A stretch of DNA of 64,000 nt from positions 62,001-126,000 of the forward strand of contig JBAUID010000182.1 of the NCBI GenBank assembly GCA_049680625.1, read 5' to 3'. Each line of letters starts with the position of its first letter. Positions within the stretch are counted from its first letter, which is position 1. Source of the stretch: JAUIAI01 sp049680625. GTDB taxonomy: Bacteria > Pseudomonadota > Gammaproteobacteria > Burkholderiales > Burkholderiaceae_E. A program made the translations under genes and the position numbers. Below the pieces are notes generated by a model. The model was not told where the DNA came from, did not search any database, and worked only from the letters and a program-made list of their open reading frames with translations. This document shows, piece by piece, positions 25,660-34,104 of this stretch.

Positions 25660-27456
25660 ATGCCAGTTCGGTCAAGGAAAACGGAATCAATCAAACAAGC
25701 GGGTGATCACTCATCACACCCGTCAACCGCCGTATTGGTGCGCCGCGCTGCAACTGACTTGCCGATCGACAGCGACCTGACAGCTCCGCAAAAACCCACA
25801 ATTGAAGCCACCTGGCCACCGGGCACACAGCCGTCGAATATTTTGCTCGCAATGGCAACGCTGGCCATGAGAACCGCAAAACCGGTTAACCGGCAAGTTC
25901 AGCCCGCTCAGGAAACTCAACCGCTGACTATCGTTGGCACCCCCGTTGAGATAGATCGTAATGGCCAGGCGCGTACCGCATTCGCCATGATTGAGCCAAA
26001 ACGACGTCATCAGTCGGTTGCTAATGCAAATCACGGTCCTGCTGATGCAAACGCCGCAACGGATCCGCTGGAAGAGTTCAATCGCTCTCGTACCGCCCTG
26101 CGGCTGCTGGCCCAGTTCAATAAACAAAGCAGTTTTGCGGGTGCATGCCTTGCATTTGTCAACGAACTTGCCCGCCTGACCGGTGCAAACCGGGTTGCGC
26201 TGGGGTTGATTATGGATGGGGCTGCCGTTGTACGAACTGTTTCGGGCAGCACGAGAACAGAGAACAAGACCGCATTGCTTCGCGACCTGGCTATGGCCAT
26301 GAACGAAGCAATCGATCAGACCTGCACAATCGTCTACCCGTCCCCTCCCGGCAATTCTGCAAAGGTCACTCTGAATCACGGCCGCTTTACGATCCGCCAT
26401 TCAAGCCCGACCTTGTGCACCATTCCCATTGCAATGAGTGATGAACAGGGCCGCGCTTTGATCGGTGCCATAAGCCTGGAATTTGGCAATGCCCGTGATT
26501 TCGACAAGCGCGCGATACGGTTTACCGAACACATCAGCACACTAATCGGCCGCTCCCTGGACTCCAGGCGGCAGCTTGACACACCGGTCACTGGCCGGCT
26601 TGCCCGGGCGTTTAGCGGTCGAACCAGGAAACAACTGGCACCCCGCAGCCAGACCAGGAAACTGGTTGCTACAGCTGCCGCAGCATTGATCCTGATCGTG
26701 TTGTTAGTTCCCGTGCCATATCGGGTTTCAGCCGACGCGTGGATCGAGGGCGCGCGCCAGCGAGTTCTGGCCGCCCCGGTTGACGGTTTTATTAACAAGG
26801 TTTATGCCCGCCCGGGGGAATTGGTAAAGGCTGGTGAACCCCTGGTAGATCTGGACGATCGCGAACTAGCAATACAAGCCAGCAAATGGGCAAGCGAGAT
26901 TCAGCAGATTCAAAAACAATACGGGAACGCCCTCGCCGCGGAAAGTCAGTCGGCAATATCGATTGAAAAAGCCAGGCTTTCACAGGCACAAGCCGAGCTC
27001 GCTGACGTCAACTCGAAACTCCAACGCCTGCGCATGACGGCACCGTTCGACGGCGTCGTGCTTGATGGTGACTTGAGCCAGTCGCTTGGTGCTCCGGTTC
27101 AACGCGGCCAGACATTAATGTCGCTGGCACCGGCTAATCAATTCCGGGTCATTGTGAACGTCCAGGAAAAAGACATACCACGTGTCACGCTCGGCAGTCA
27201 GGGTGAATTAATGCTTTCAGCCATCAGCGATCGCAGTTTCGGCATAACCGTAAACCGGATCTCACCAGTTGCTGTTGCCGCGGGCGACTCGAACATCTTT
27301 AAGGTGCAAGCCGACGTCACCACCGACCAGATTGACATACGTCCAGGTCTCAAAGGGGTAGCTAAAATTGACAGCGGTCGGCGCAGCTTGCTGGCCAGTG
27401 CAACGGCCGGGTTCCGGCACTGGCTGCGCATAACACTCTGGAAGTGGCAGTTCTAA
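25660..27456 (+). CDS. GAF-like domain fused to HlyD-type membrane adaptor
   Basis: 598 residues from the ATG at 25660; a TTG three codons upstream is a less likely start. The order is a disordered Pro/Gln-rich N-terminus (1-135), a GAF-like cytoplasmic domain (about 140-305, including FVNELARLTGANRVALGLIM and IGAISLEF), one membrane segment (about 335-354, VATAAAALILIVLLVPVP), then an HlyD barrel-sandwich with a coiled-coil hairpin (VLAAPVDGFINKVYARPGELVKAGEPL and MTAPFDGVVLDGDLSQSLG) and a beta-barrel end. It is the first gene of a five-gene operon with M50, SecA-like, adaptor and GGDEF genes. A related protein lies at 59538. It probably spans the inner membrane and couples a cytoplasmic sensor to a periplasmic adaptor complex; this role is inferred. 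Confidence 0.82.
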   Translation: MPVRSRKTESIKQAGDHSSHPSTAVLVRRAATDLPIDSDLTAPQKPTIEATWPPGTQPSNILLAMATLAMRTAKPVNRQVQPAQETQPLTIVGTPVEIDRNGQARTAFAMIEPKRRHQSVANANHGPADANAATDPLEEFNRSRTALRLLAQFNKQSSFAGACLAFVNELARLTGANRVALGLIMDGAAVVRTVSGSTRTENKTALLRDLAMAMNEAIDQTCTIVYPSPPGNSAKVTLNHGRFTIRHSSPTLCTIPIAMSDEQGRALIGAISLEFGNARDFDKRAIRFTEHISTLIGRSLDSRRQLDTPVTGRLARAFSGRTRKQLAPRSQTRKLVATAAAALILIVLLVPVPYRVSADAWIEGARQRVLAAPVDGFINKVYARPGELVKAGEPLVDLDDRELAIQASKWASEIQQIQKQYGNALAAESQSAISIEKARLSQAQAELADVNSKLQRLRMTAPFDGVVLDGDLSQSLGAPVQRGQTLMSLAPANQFRVIVNVQEKDIPRVTLGSQGELMLSAISDRSFGITVNRISPVAVAAGDSNIFKVQADVTTDQIDIRPGLKGVAKIDSGRRSLLASATAGFRHWLRITLWKWQF

Positions 27457-27458
27457 GT

Positions 27459-29591
27459 ATGAATGGGCCACTAAAAAGCGAACACTGGTATCGCGTTGCC
27501 TCGTTAAAGCCGTTCTTAAGAGCGTCTGCCCAGGTTGCCCGGCACACATACCGTGATCAGATCTGGTACATGCTTCGCGACCCCGTGAGTGGTGAATGCC
27601 AACGGATTAATCAGGTCGCCTACGATCTCGTGAAACACCTTGACGGCCGACGCACGCTGGACGAGATCTACCAGAACCTGTTGATCGAACTAAGCGACAC
27701 GGCCCCTGGCCAACAGGAAGTGATTTCTGCCATTTCTCAGCTGGCCGAATCCAACTTGTTGCAGACAGACCAGCCAACAGACCTTCGAGTTCTGCAAAGA
27801 CTGGCAAACACACGGCGACATCGGATACTGAAATCAAAAATTAATCCATTGTCATTCCAGATTGGCGTTTTGGACCCAACCCGACTTCTGGACTTCCTGG
27901 AACCGCTGGGGCGGATACTTTTCAATCAATGGGTCTCATTTCTCTGGATAGCTCTGATCACCCTGGGTATCGCAACCGGACTAAGCCACTCCGATCAAAT
28001 TGCCTACACCTTGTCGAACACCAACAGCAACCAACGGTTCCTTTTGTTGATTTGGATTGCCTACCCGGCGCTTAAACTGTTACACGAGATAGCGCACGGC
28101 CTGGCCGTAAAAAAATACGGCGGTGACGTTTCAGAAATGGGGATTCGGCTACTTGTTCTGATGCCGGTTCCCTACGTCGACGCATCAGCATCGACATTAT
28201 TTGCCAGCAAGTACGAGCGTGCCGTGGTTGGCGCTGCCGGTATCGTCACCGAGCTGGCAATTGCAGCAGTTGCGACTATTTTATGGTCGGTAATGGAATC
28301 CGGGTTGACCCGTGACCTAATGCTCGCTGTTATGTTGGTTGGATCAGTCTCGACCCTGCTGTTTAACGGCAATCCGTTGATGAAATTTGACGGCTACTAC
28401 GTTTTCTCTGATCTGCTTGAGCTGCCCAATCTTGCGGAACGTTCAAAGCGCTTGTTTGTTGATTCGATCAAGGAGATGTTCCTCAGCTCAGACAAGCGAC
28501 CACACCAATCAACAGCATCAGGCGAGGCGCCTTGGTTAATCGGATATGCACTGGCAAGTTGGACCTACCGACTGTTCGTCATGACAGCAATTGCGACTTT
28601 TGTTGCCAGTTACAGCCTGACCGCGTCCAGTCTCGTGCTGATGATCGCTTTCTGGTCGCTATTTCTGTCCCCGGCGATCAGCGCAACAGAGTTTCTTCTG
28701 GCCTCACCGCAACTGAACGGCAGACGTGCTCTGGGTCTGACTGCATCGTTTGCAATGTGCGCAATTATTTTGCTGGTGATTCTGATGCCCGCCCCATCAA
28801 GCACAATCGCAACCGGAATCGTATGGCTGCCTGATAATGCCAAGATCAGACCTCAGGTTGAAGGCAGCGTCGAATCGATACTGCTACGTGACGGTGAGCG
28901 AGTCAAACAAGGTCAACCCGTACTGTCCCTTGCAAATCCTGACCTCATTCTTCGCGCAGATCAATTAACCCTGGAGCTTGCCGCACTGCGCACGGAGCAA
29001 GTTCACTACCTGAACACGGGGTCGGGAAAAGCCAGCCTGCTTCAGGATCAGATCTCACAGAAAACCAAAGAACTCAGCGATGCCACGAGCAAGAAGACAG
29101 CACTTAACGTTAAAGCTCCCGCTGCAGGAGTCTTTGTTCTTCCGGCTGCGGATGACTTAAACGGTGCCTGGATCGCTGCCGGTGAAGTTGTGGGCTATGT
29201 TCTCAAGTCTGACACCACTTCGGTTCGTGTCGCACTACCCAATGAGTATGGCAACAAAGTAAATGCCCAAACTCAAAATATCTCAGTCGTATTCTCTGAT
29301 GAGCCTGATAAAAACTATGCGGGTGAGATTGTCAGCCGTGAACCGGTTAGTACGTTCCAAATTCCCGCTCCGGCATTGTCCATCCAACATGGTGGACCAA
29401 TTATCGCTGACCCCGATGATCCAACACTTAGCCTCGAACCGACATTCATTTTTGACATTCGCGTCAGGGACCGGCGCCTGGATCGTCCGGGAGTGCGCGC
29501 ATTTGTCCGTTTTGACCATCCGCGCGAAGCCCTGGCTGCGCAGGCGGCAAGTGCAGTCCGGCGTCTGTTTCTCAGGCAATTTGCATCATGA
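27459..29591 (+). CDS. M50-type membrane protein with PqqD-like N-terminus and HlyD-like C-terminus
   Basis: 710 residues from the ATG at 27459, two bases after the preceding stop. Order: a PqqD-like winged-helix region (about 30-105, WYMLRDPVSGECQRINQVAYDL), several membrane segments, the zinc-protease motif HEIAH (209-213), a second M50 signature FNGNPLMKFDGYYVFSDLL carrying the NP..DG ligand, more membrane segments, then a biotinyl/HlyD-like barrel-sandwich in the C-terminal third (VEGSVESILLRDGERVKQGQPVL). Site-2-protease-like proteins with this layout sit in export or efflux clusters, and whether they cut a substrate or only form a channel is unknown. The stop overlaps the SecA-like start (ATGA). 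A paralogue lies at 57379. Confidence 0.85.
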   Translation: MNGPLKSEHWYRVASLKPFLRASAQVARHTYRDQIWYMLRDPVSGECQRINQVAYDLVKHLDGRRTLDEIYQNLLIELSDTAPGQQEVISAISQLAESNLLQTDQPTDLRVLQRLANTRRHRILKSKINPLSFQIGVLDPTRLLDFLEPLGRILFNQWVSFLWIALITLGIATGLSHSDQIAYTLSNTNSNQRFLLLIWIAYPALKLLHEIAHGLAVKKYGGDVSEMGIRLLVLMPVPYVDASASTLFASKYERAVVGAAGIVTELAIAAVATILWSVMESGLTRDLMLAVMLVGSVSTLLFNGNPLMKFDGYYVFSDLLELPNLAERSKRLFVDSIKEMFLSSDKRPHQSTASGEAPWLIGYALASWTYRLFVMTAIATFVASYSLTASSLVLMIAFWSLFLSPAISATEFLLASPQLNGRRALGLTASFAMCAIILLVILMPAPSSTIATGIVWLPDNAKIRPQVEGSVESILLRDGERVKQGQPVLSLANPDLILRADQLTLELAALRTEQVHYLNTGSGKASLLQDQISQKTKELSDATSKKTALNVKAPAAGVFVLPAADDLNGAWIAAGEVVGYVLKSDTTSVRVALPNEYGNKVNAQTQNISVVFSDEPDKNYAGEIVSREPVSTFQIPAPALSIQHGGPIIADPDDPTLSLEPTFIFDIRVRDRRLDRPGVRAFVRFDHPREALAAQAASAVRRLFLRQFAS

Positions 29592-31600
29592 GTATCACAA
29601 ACATGTCTCCGTTTCCTGGGCTGGCCTGGGGGCCATACCCCCAGCGAATATCAGAAATCACCGTCTCCAGCGGAAGACGCAAATTTGATCGATTCTGCCG
29701 CCGGATTGCCAGCCGTGGCGCTTTGGTGGCCGAAGGATTTTCCGCCGGGGCACGCGCAGCAATCGCCAGAAACATCATTGTCGGTGCCGCTGAGCTGGAA
29801 CGACTATCAGACAAACAACTCTTTAAGAATATTTCTGCATATAAGCAAGAGCTCGCCGTCAACGGCCTAACCCAGACCAATGTTGATCGTGGTTTGACAC
29901 TAATGTCCGACTTATGCCGCCGCACCTTGGGCCAAACCCCCTACTTCACTCAGATAGCGGCGTGTCGCATTTTGCTGTCAAATCGACTGGCAGAAATGGC
30001 AACCGGCGAGGGAAAGACACTGGCCTGTGGGATTAGCGCAGCGATAGCGGCAATGGCAGGCATCCCGGTTCACGTTTTGACGGCTAATGATTACCTCGTA
30101 CAACGCGATCTGAGCATGATGAAACCGTTGTTTGACACCCTTGGATTAAGCAGTGCATGCATTTTGCAAGGGCAACAATCCGATACTCGGCAGCAGAATT
30201 ACCGTTGTGATGTGGTCTTTTCGACAGCCAAAGAGCTAGTGTTCGATTATCTTCGCGACCGCATTACCCTGGAAATGAACGACGCTGAAACCGACTGGCA
30301 AATCGATGAACTGAGCGGCCAGGCATCGGACAAACTCCTGATGCGCGGACTTTGTATGGCAATAGTCGACGAGGCTGACAGCATATTACTTGACGAAGCC
30401 TGCACCCCGTTGATTTTGTCACGTCAGCTAGACCAGAAAATCCAGGATGAACTATTTAAAACGCTGTTCGCTCACACCAAACAGATGTGGGTCGGCCGTG
30501 ATTTTGTTTTGAAAGCCGAGTACAAAAAGGCACTTCTTACTGAAGCCGGCAGACAAAAACTGTCACAACTCGTCGCCGCCCAGGCTGAATCAACAACCCA
30601 GCACCCGAGAGAATTGGTCAGCCTGGCACAAGCAGCGTTGGCAGCCATACACTTGTTCCACCGTGATAGAGACTATCTGGTGGCTAACGATTCGATTGAG
30701 CAGATTGATGTCAATAGTGGGCGGGTAGCCACTGGCCGGGTTTGGTCGGGTGGGCTTCAGCAAATGATCGAAATAAAAGAGGGACTGCAATTGACCCCCT
30801 CGACTGAAACTATCGCCCAAATCACTTATCAACAGTTCTTTGTCCGATACCTGCGCCTGTGCGGCTTAAGCGGTACTCTTGCAGAAGCCCAGGGAGAATT
30901 AGCAGCCGTCTACGCGTTGACTATCGAGAACGTGCCATTACGAACAGCATCGCGGCGTAAAAGCCGCTCGAACCGCATCTTCACCAGCAGCGAAGAAAAA
31001 TGGGATGCAGTTGTCCAAACGACACAGGACGCTCACCGAACCGGCAGGCCAGTGCTGATCGGAACAGATTCCGTCGAGCAATCAAAGCTCATTAGCACGC
31101 ATCTAACAAAGAGAAAACTAAGGCATCAGCTTCTCGATGCCGCGAATCACCAAACTGAAGCCGAAGTAATTGCCAATGCCGGTCAGCCCGGAGCGATCAC
31201 AGTGGCGACCAATATGGCCGGACGCGGCACTGATATCGCACTGAACAAATCGGTATGCGACCTGGGTGGATTGTTGCTCATTGCCTGCCATTTCAACGAT
31301 GAGCGTCGAACTGACCGGCAACTTTTCGGGCGCACTGCGCGCCAGGGGCAACCCGGCGAGGTGGTTCGTATTGCATCGTTAGACACTTCATTACCAGCTG
31401 CAGTCCGAATGCCACTCAACAAATTGCTCAATTTGAGCAGCAATCGAATATTCAAATATTTTGCAACTGCAATCGCCCACGCATGCCTTCAAATTCGACA
31501 ACTATCCACCGAAAGTCGGCAACGAAGAATTCGAATCCAACTTCTGGAGGCGGGCATTGCTCGCGACCGGATTTTTGCATCATCAGGTATAGGGGAATAG
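29588..31600 (+). CDS. Short SecA-like preprotein translocase ATPase
   Basis: A 670-residue SecA-family motor, shorter than housekeeping SecA (about 850-900). Walker A is MATGEGKT (137-144), the DEAD box IVDEAD (259-264), and the second ATPase domain has TNMAGRGTDIAL (541-552) and the arginine-finger motif QLFGRTARQGQPG (578-590). The PPXD-like insert lies at about 280-400. Only about 80 residues follow motif VI, so most of the helical wing, the scaffold region and the zinc-binding tail are missing. Its ATG overlaps the M50 stop, and the adaptor starts two bases after its stop, so it is firmly part of this operon. It is likely a dedicated accessory SecA that powers export of a specific substrate; that is inference. 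Confidence 0.88.
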   Translation: MSITNMSPFPGLAWGPYPQRISEITVSSGRRKFDRFCRRIASRGALVAEGFSAGARAAIARNIIVGAAELERLSDKQLFKNISAYKQELAVNGLTQTNVDRGLTLMSDLCRRTLGQTPYFTQIAACRILLSNRLAEMATGEGKTLACGISAAIAAMAGIPVHVLTANDYLVQRDLSMMKPLFDTLGLSSACILQGQQSDTRQQNYRCDVVFSTAKELVFDYLRDRITLEMNDAETDWQIDELSGQASDKLLMRGLCMAIVDEADSILLDEACTPLILSRQLDQKIQDELFKTLFAHTKQMWVGRDFVLKAEYKKALLTEAGRQKLSQLVAAQAESTTQHPRELVSLAQAALAAIHLFHRDRDYLVANDSIEQIDVNSGRVATGRVWSGGLQQMIEIKEGLQLTPSTETIAQITYQQFFVRYLRLCGLSGTLAEAQGELAAVYALTIENVPLRTASRRKSRSNRIFTSSEEKWDAVVQTTQDAHRTGRPVLIGTDSVEQSKLISTHLTKRKLRHQLLDAANHQTEAEVIANAGQPGAITVATNMAGRGTDIALNKSVCDLGGLLLIACHFNDERRTDRQLFGRTARQGQPGEVVRIASLDTSLPAAVRMPLNKLLNLSSNRIFKYFATAIAHACLQIRQLSTESRQRRIRIQLLEAGIARDRIFASSGIGE

Positions 31601-31601
31601 C

Positions 31602-32471
31602 ATGAATAAGGCTATCAGGATAAAAAGCAAACTGCAGGCAATCCGTTCACGAACAATACTGACAGCATTGACAGCAATGCCAGGCCTGATGGTAGTGAGC
31701 GTTCACGCACAAACAATGGACTGCGTAATCCAGCCACATCAAATTATTCAGGTTGGCAGCGCCGTCCCGGGCATTATCGATCAAATGCAAGTTGAACGCG
31801 GAGACATCGTCACGGCCGGTCAAGTCGTCGCCACGCTTCGCGACCAGGTTGAGGTGGCCGCACTAAGGCTGGCCCAGGCAAGGGCTCGCTCGCAATCCGA
31901 AGTTGTCGCCGCAAATAAAACACGCGAATTCGCAGATCGCGAACTGTCCCGAGCCAAAAAACTGGCTGGCGAGAAATTTGTTAGCCGAAACTACGTTGAC
32001 AAGGCGTCAACTGACGCATCGGTAGCAAACGCAAAACACCGACAGGCTTCAGAGCGACGTGAACTCGCCCTGCGCGAACTGGAGGTTGCCCGGGCACAGC
32101 TTGCGCAACGCACTATCAAATCACCGATCTCCGGGGTTGTTGTCGACCGCTTGTTATCGCCAGGCGAATTTGTCGACGAAAAACCACTGGCGAAAATCGC
32201 ACAAATAGATCCGCTGCGTGTTGAAGTTGTCGTACCCGCCGCCTATTTCGGACAAATTAAAACCGGCGCCATCGGAAAGGTCACACCCCAGTTTCAAAAT
32301 GCCAAAATTGCACAAGCGACAGTAAGCATAGTCGATCGAATCGTAGATGCAGCCTCAAATACGTTTCGGGTTCGCCTTGAACTTCCGAACCCGAACAACG
32401 AAATCCCACCCGGGCTGCGTTGTGAGGTTGACCTTGGTTTAGAGCAACCAGTTGAAATTAAAAAGCAATAA
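31602..32471 (+). CDS. Periplasmic adaptor (RND/HlyD membrane-fusion) protein
   Basis: A 289-residue exported adaptor. The N-terminus gives a signal peptide ending VSVHAQ. The lipoyl half-motifs are VGSAVPGIIDQMQVERGDIVTAGQVVA and RTIKSPISGVVVDRLLSPGEFV, separated by a coiled-coil hairpin (about 85-170, rich in Ala/Arg/Glu). A short beta-barrel follows. It is shorter than most RND adaptors and has no membrane-proximal domain. It starts two bases after the SecA-like gene and so belongs to that operon, where it would connect the inner-membrane components to an outer-membrane channel that is not encoded here. A relative is at 60926. Confidence 0.86.
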   Translation: MNKAIRIKSKLQAIRSRTILTALTAMPGLMVVSVHAQTMDCVIQPHQIIQVGSAVPGIIDQMQVERGDIVTAGQVVATLRDQVEVAALRLAQARARSQSEVVAANKTREFADRELSRAKKLAGEKFVSRNYVDKASTDASVANAKHRQASERRELALRELEVARAQLAQRTIKSPISGVVVDRLLSPGEFVDEKPLAKIAQIDPLRVEVVVPAAYFGQIKTGAIGKVTPQFQNAKIAQATVSIVDRIVDAASNTFRVRLELPNPNNEIPPGLRCEVDLGLEQPVEIKKQ

Positions 32472-32481
32472 CTGACAAGAA

Positions 32482-33999
32482 ATGAAAAAGCCATCACCAA
32501 TTGTCATCATTGCAAGCGGACTGATCATCCTCAGTTGCGCGATCGTGTTGATGGGTGACTTTTTTTTCTCTTATTTGCCAGACCGTCAGGTCGAAAAGCG
32601 CCATGAGCGCCAGCGTATTGCCAATACCATTGCCATTCCGGTACTTGACCTTCTAAGCCAAGGAGAACTTAACCGACTAACTACCCTACTCAACGACTTT
32701 GTCAGACAAGATACAGATATCATGTCTGCGGCGATTCGAAAACACGATGGCAACATGCTGACATCAACGATCAATCACTTCAGGCATTGGACTGACGCAG
32801 TTCACAGCGACAACCCGTCGTCGTATGCGACTGTCCCCATCGATACAACGAGCGGCAGCTGGGGGGCGATTGAACTTGTCTTTGAACCGAACAGGGCTGG
32901 TTTTCTCGCTGTTCTGCACCGCCAACCCGGCCTTGCACTGCTGCTGAGTATTGTCGCTTTTGGCGCGGTGGCTTACGGCTTGTATATGAAGCGAATCTTG
33001 CGTCAGTTCGACCCCAATACGGTTATTCCAGAACGCGTTCGCGTCGCATTCGATGCGATGACTGAAGGGGTAGTCATTGTCGATGGAGAAGGGAGGATTG
33101 CACTAACCAACGACAAATTTCGAGAGATGGGATACACCCCCGACCCCAAGCTCACTGCAACCCGATTATCCGAAGTTCGCTGGCTTCGTAACCGACTCTC
33201 AGAACACTCGGACTACCACCCCTGGACGCGCAGTATGCGTGAACAACAACCCATTGTTGGCGAAGAGCTGACACCAAATTCTCCGGGAGTTGATGACGAG
33301 CACATCATTGTCAACTGCGCACCAATCGTAGACTCCCGAAACGAAATTCGCGGTTGTATGGTCACATTTGACAACATCACAGAACTGCATCAGGTGAACC
33401 AGCAGCTAGGCCGTACGCTGGAAGAGTTACGGGCATCTCGTCGCGAAGTCGAAGAAAAAGCAGCTGATCTGCAACGTCTGGCAAATGTCGACTACCTGAC
33501 CGGTGTACTCAACAGACGGGCATTTACCGAAAAGGCGACCGAAATTTTTAGCGTTGCAAGCCAGCAGCGCCATGTCTTTTCCTGTGTCATGATTGACATT
33601 GATCACTTCAAGACTATTAACGACACTTTCGGCCATGGGGTTGGCGATATAGTGATTCAGTCGGTCGCCGATATTCTTATGGCCAACACCCGCGATGAAG
33701 ATCTGGTTGGGCGACTCGGCGGGGAAGAGTTTTGTATCGCCCTGCCTAATTCCGGTCAGGAAACAGCGATGGAAGTCGCCCTGCGGATTCGAATCGCAGT
33801 TGAATCACAGATAGTTGATACAATCAAACAGCTCGACGGCCATACCGTAACGGCAAGCCTTGGGGTCGCTGTCTACAACAAGCATCACAAAGACTTACTC
33901 GCATTGGTTGAATCGTCGGACAAAGCCTTATACGAAGCTAAAGAAAGTGGTCGAAACAAGGTCTGCCTGGCCGACTCTTCAAATTCGGTTCCTGCTTGA
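32482..33999 (+). CDS. Membrane diguanylate cyclase with PAS and GGDEF domains
   Basis: A 505-residue inner-membrane signalling enzyme. TM1 is at about 7-29 and TM2 at 150-168, flanking a small periplasmic sensor domain. A PAS domain follows (about 185-305, MTEGVVIVDGEGRIALTN), then a coiled coil (305-335) and GGDEF (about 335-500). The active-site GGEEF (413-417) is intact, and RDED (404-407), five residues upstream, supplies the RxxD inhibitory site, so it should make c-di-GMP and be product-inhibited. It lies 10 bases after the adaptor gene and may be co-transcribed with the export operon, linking c-di-GMP to it. Confidence 0.92.
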   Translation: MKKPSPIVIIASGLIILSCAIVLMGDFFFSYLPDRQVEKRHERQRIANTIAIPVLDLLSQGELNRLTTLLNDFVRQDTDIMSAAIRKHDGNMLTSTINHFRHWTDAVHSDNPSSYATVPIDTTSGSWGAIELVFEPNRAGFLAVLHRQPGLALLLSIVAFGAVAYGLYMKRILRQFDPNTVIPERVRVAFDAMTEGVVIVDGEGRIALTNDKFREMGYTPDPKLTATRLSEVRWLRNRLSEHSDYHPWTRSMREQQPIVGEELTPNSPGVDDEHIIVNCAPIVDSRNEIRGCMVTFDNITELHQVNQQLGRTLEELRASRREVEEKAADLQRLANVDYLTGVLNRRAFTEKATEIFSVASQQRHVFSCVMIDIDHFKTINDTFGHGVGDIVIQSVADILMANTRDEDLVGRLGGEEFCIALPNSGQETAMEVALRIRIAVESQIVDTIKQLDGHTVTASLGVAVYNKHHKDLLALVESSDKALYEAKESGRNKVCLADSSNSVPA

Positions 34000-34004
34000 T
34001 AGCG

Positions 34005-34030
34005 AATCTCAGCAATCTCAGCAATCTCAG
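34005..34030 (+). repeat. Short tandem repeat, three 9-base units
   Basis: AATCTCAGC occurs twice in perfect tandem (34005-34013, 34014-34022) followed by a partial third copy AATCTCAG (34023-34030), just after the diguanylate cyclase stop. No function is evident; it may be a slippage-prone spacer. Confidence 0.85.
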
Positions 34031-34056
34031 AACTCACAGAACTTTCATAACGCCCA

Positions 34057-34102
34057 GAAGCAGTTATAGTGATGGCTGATCAAAAGCTATCGTGACTGCT
34101 TC
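34057..34102 (+). promoter_or_regulatory. Inverted repeat immediately before the IlvD/Edd start
   Basis: GAAGCAGT (34057-34064) pairs with ACTGCTTC (34095-34102), with a further ATAG/CTAT pairing (34066-34069 with 34087-34090) inside. The right arm ends two bases before the ATG at 34105, where no good ribosome site is seen. It could be an operator for a dimeric regulator or a translation-controlling hairpin, or a weak terminator of the upstream operon. Only the pairing is seen; function is inferred. Confidence 0.4.
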
Positions 34103-34104
34103 CA

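Noticed and set aside
25723..26400. Antisense open frame over the GAF-like/HlyD gene
   Set aside because: Opposite strand of a well-supported coding sequence, with Cys/Arg-rich low-quality composition typical of shadow frames.
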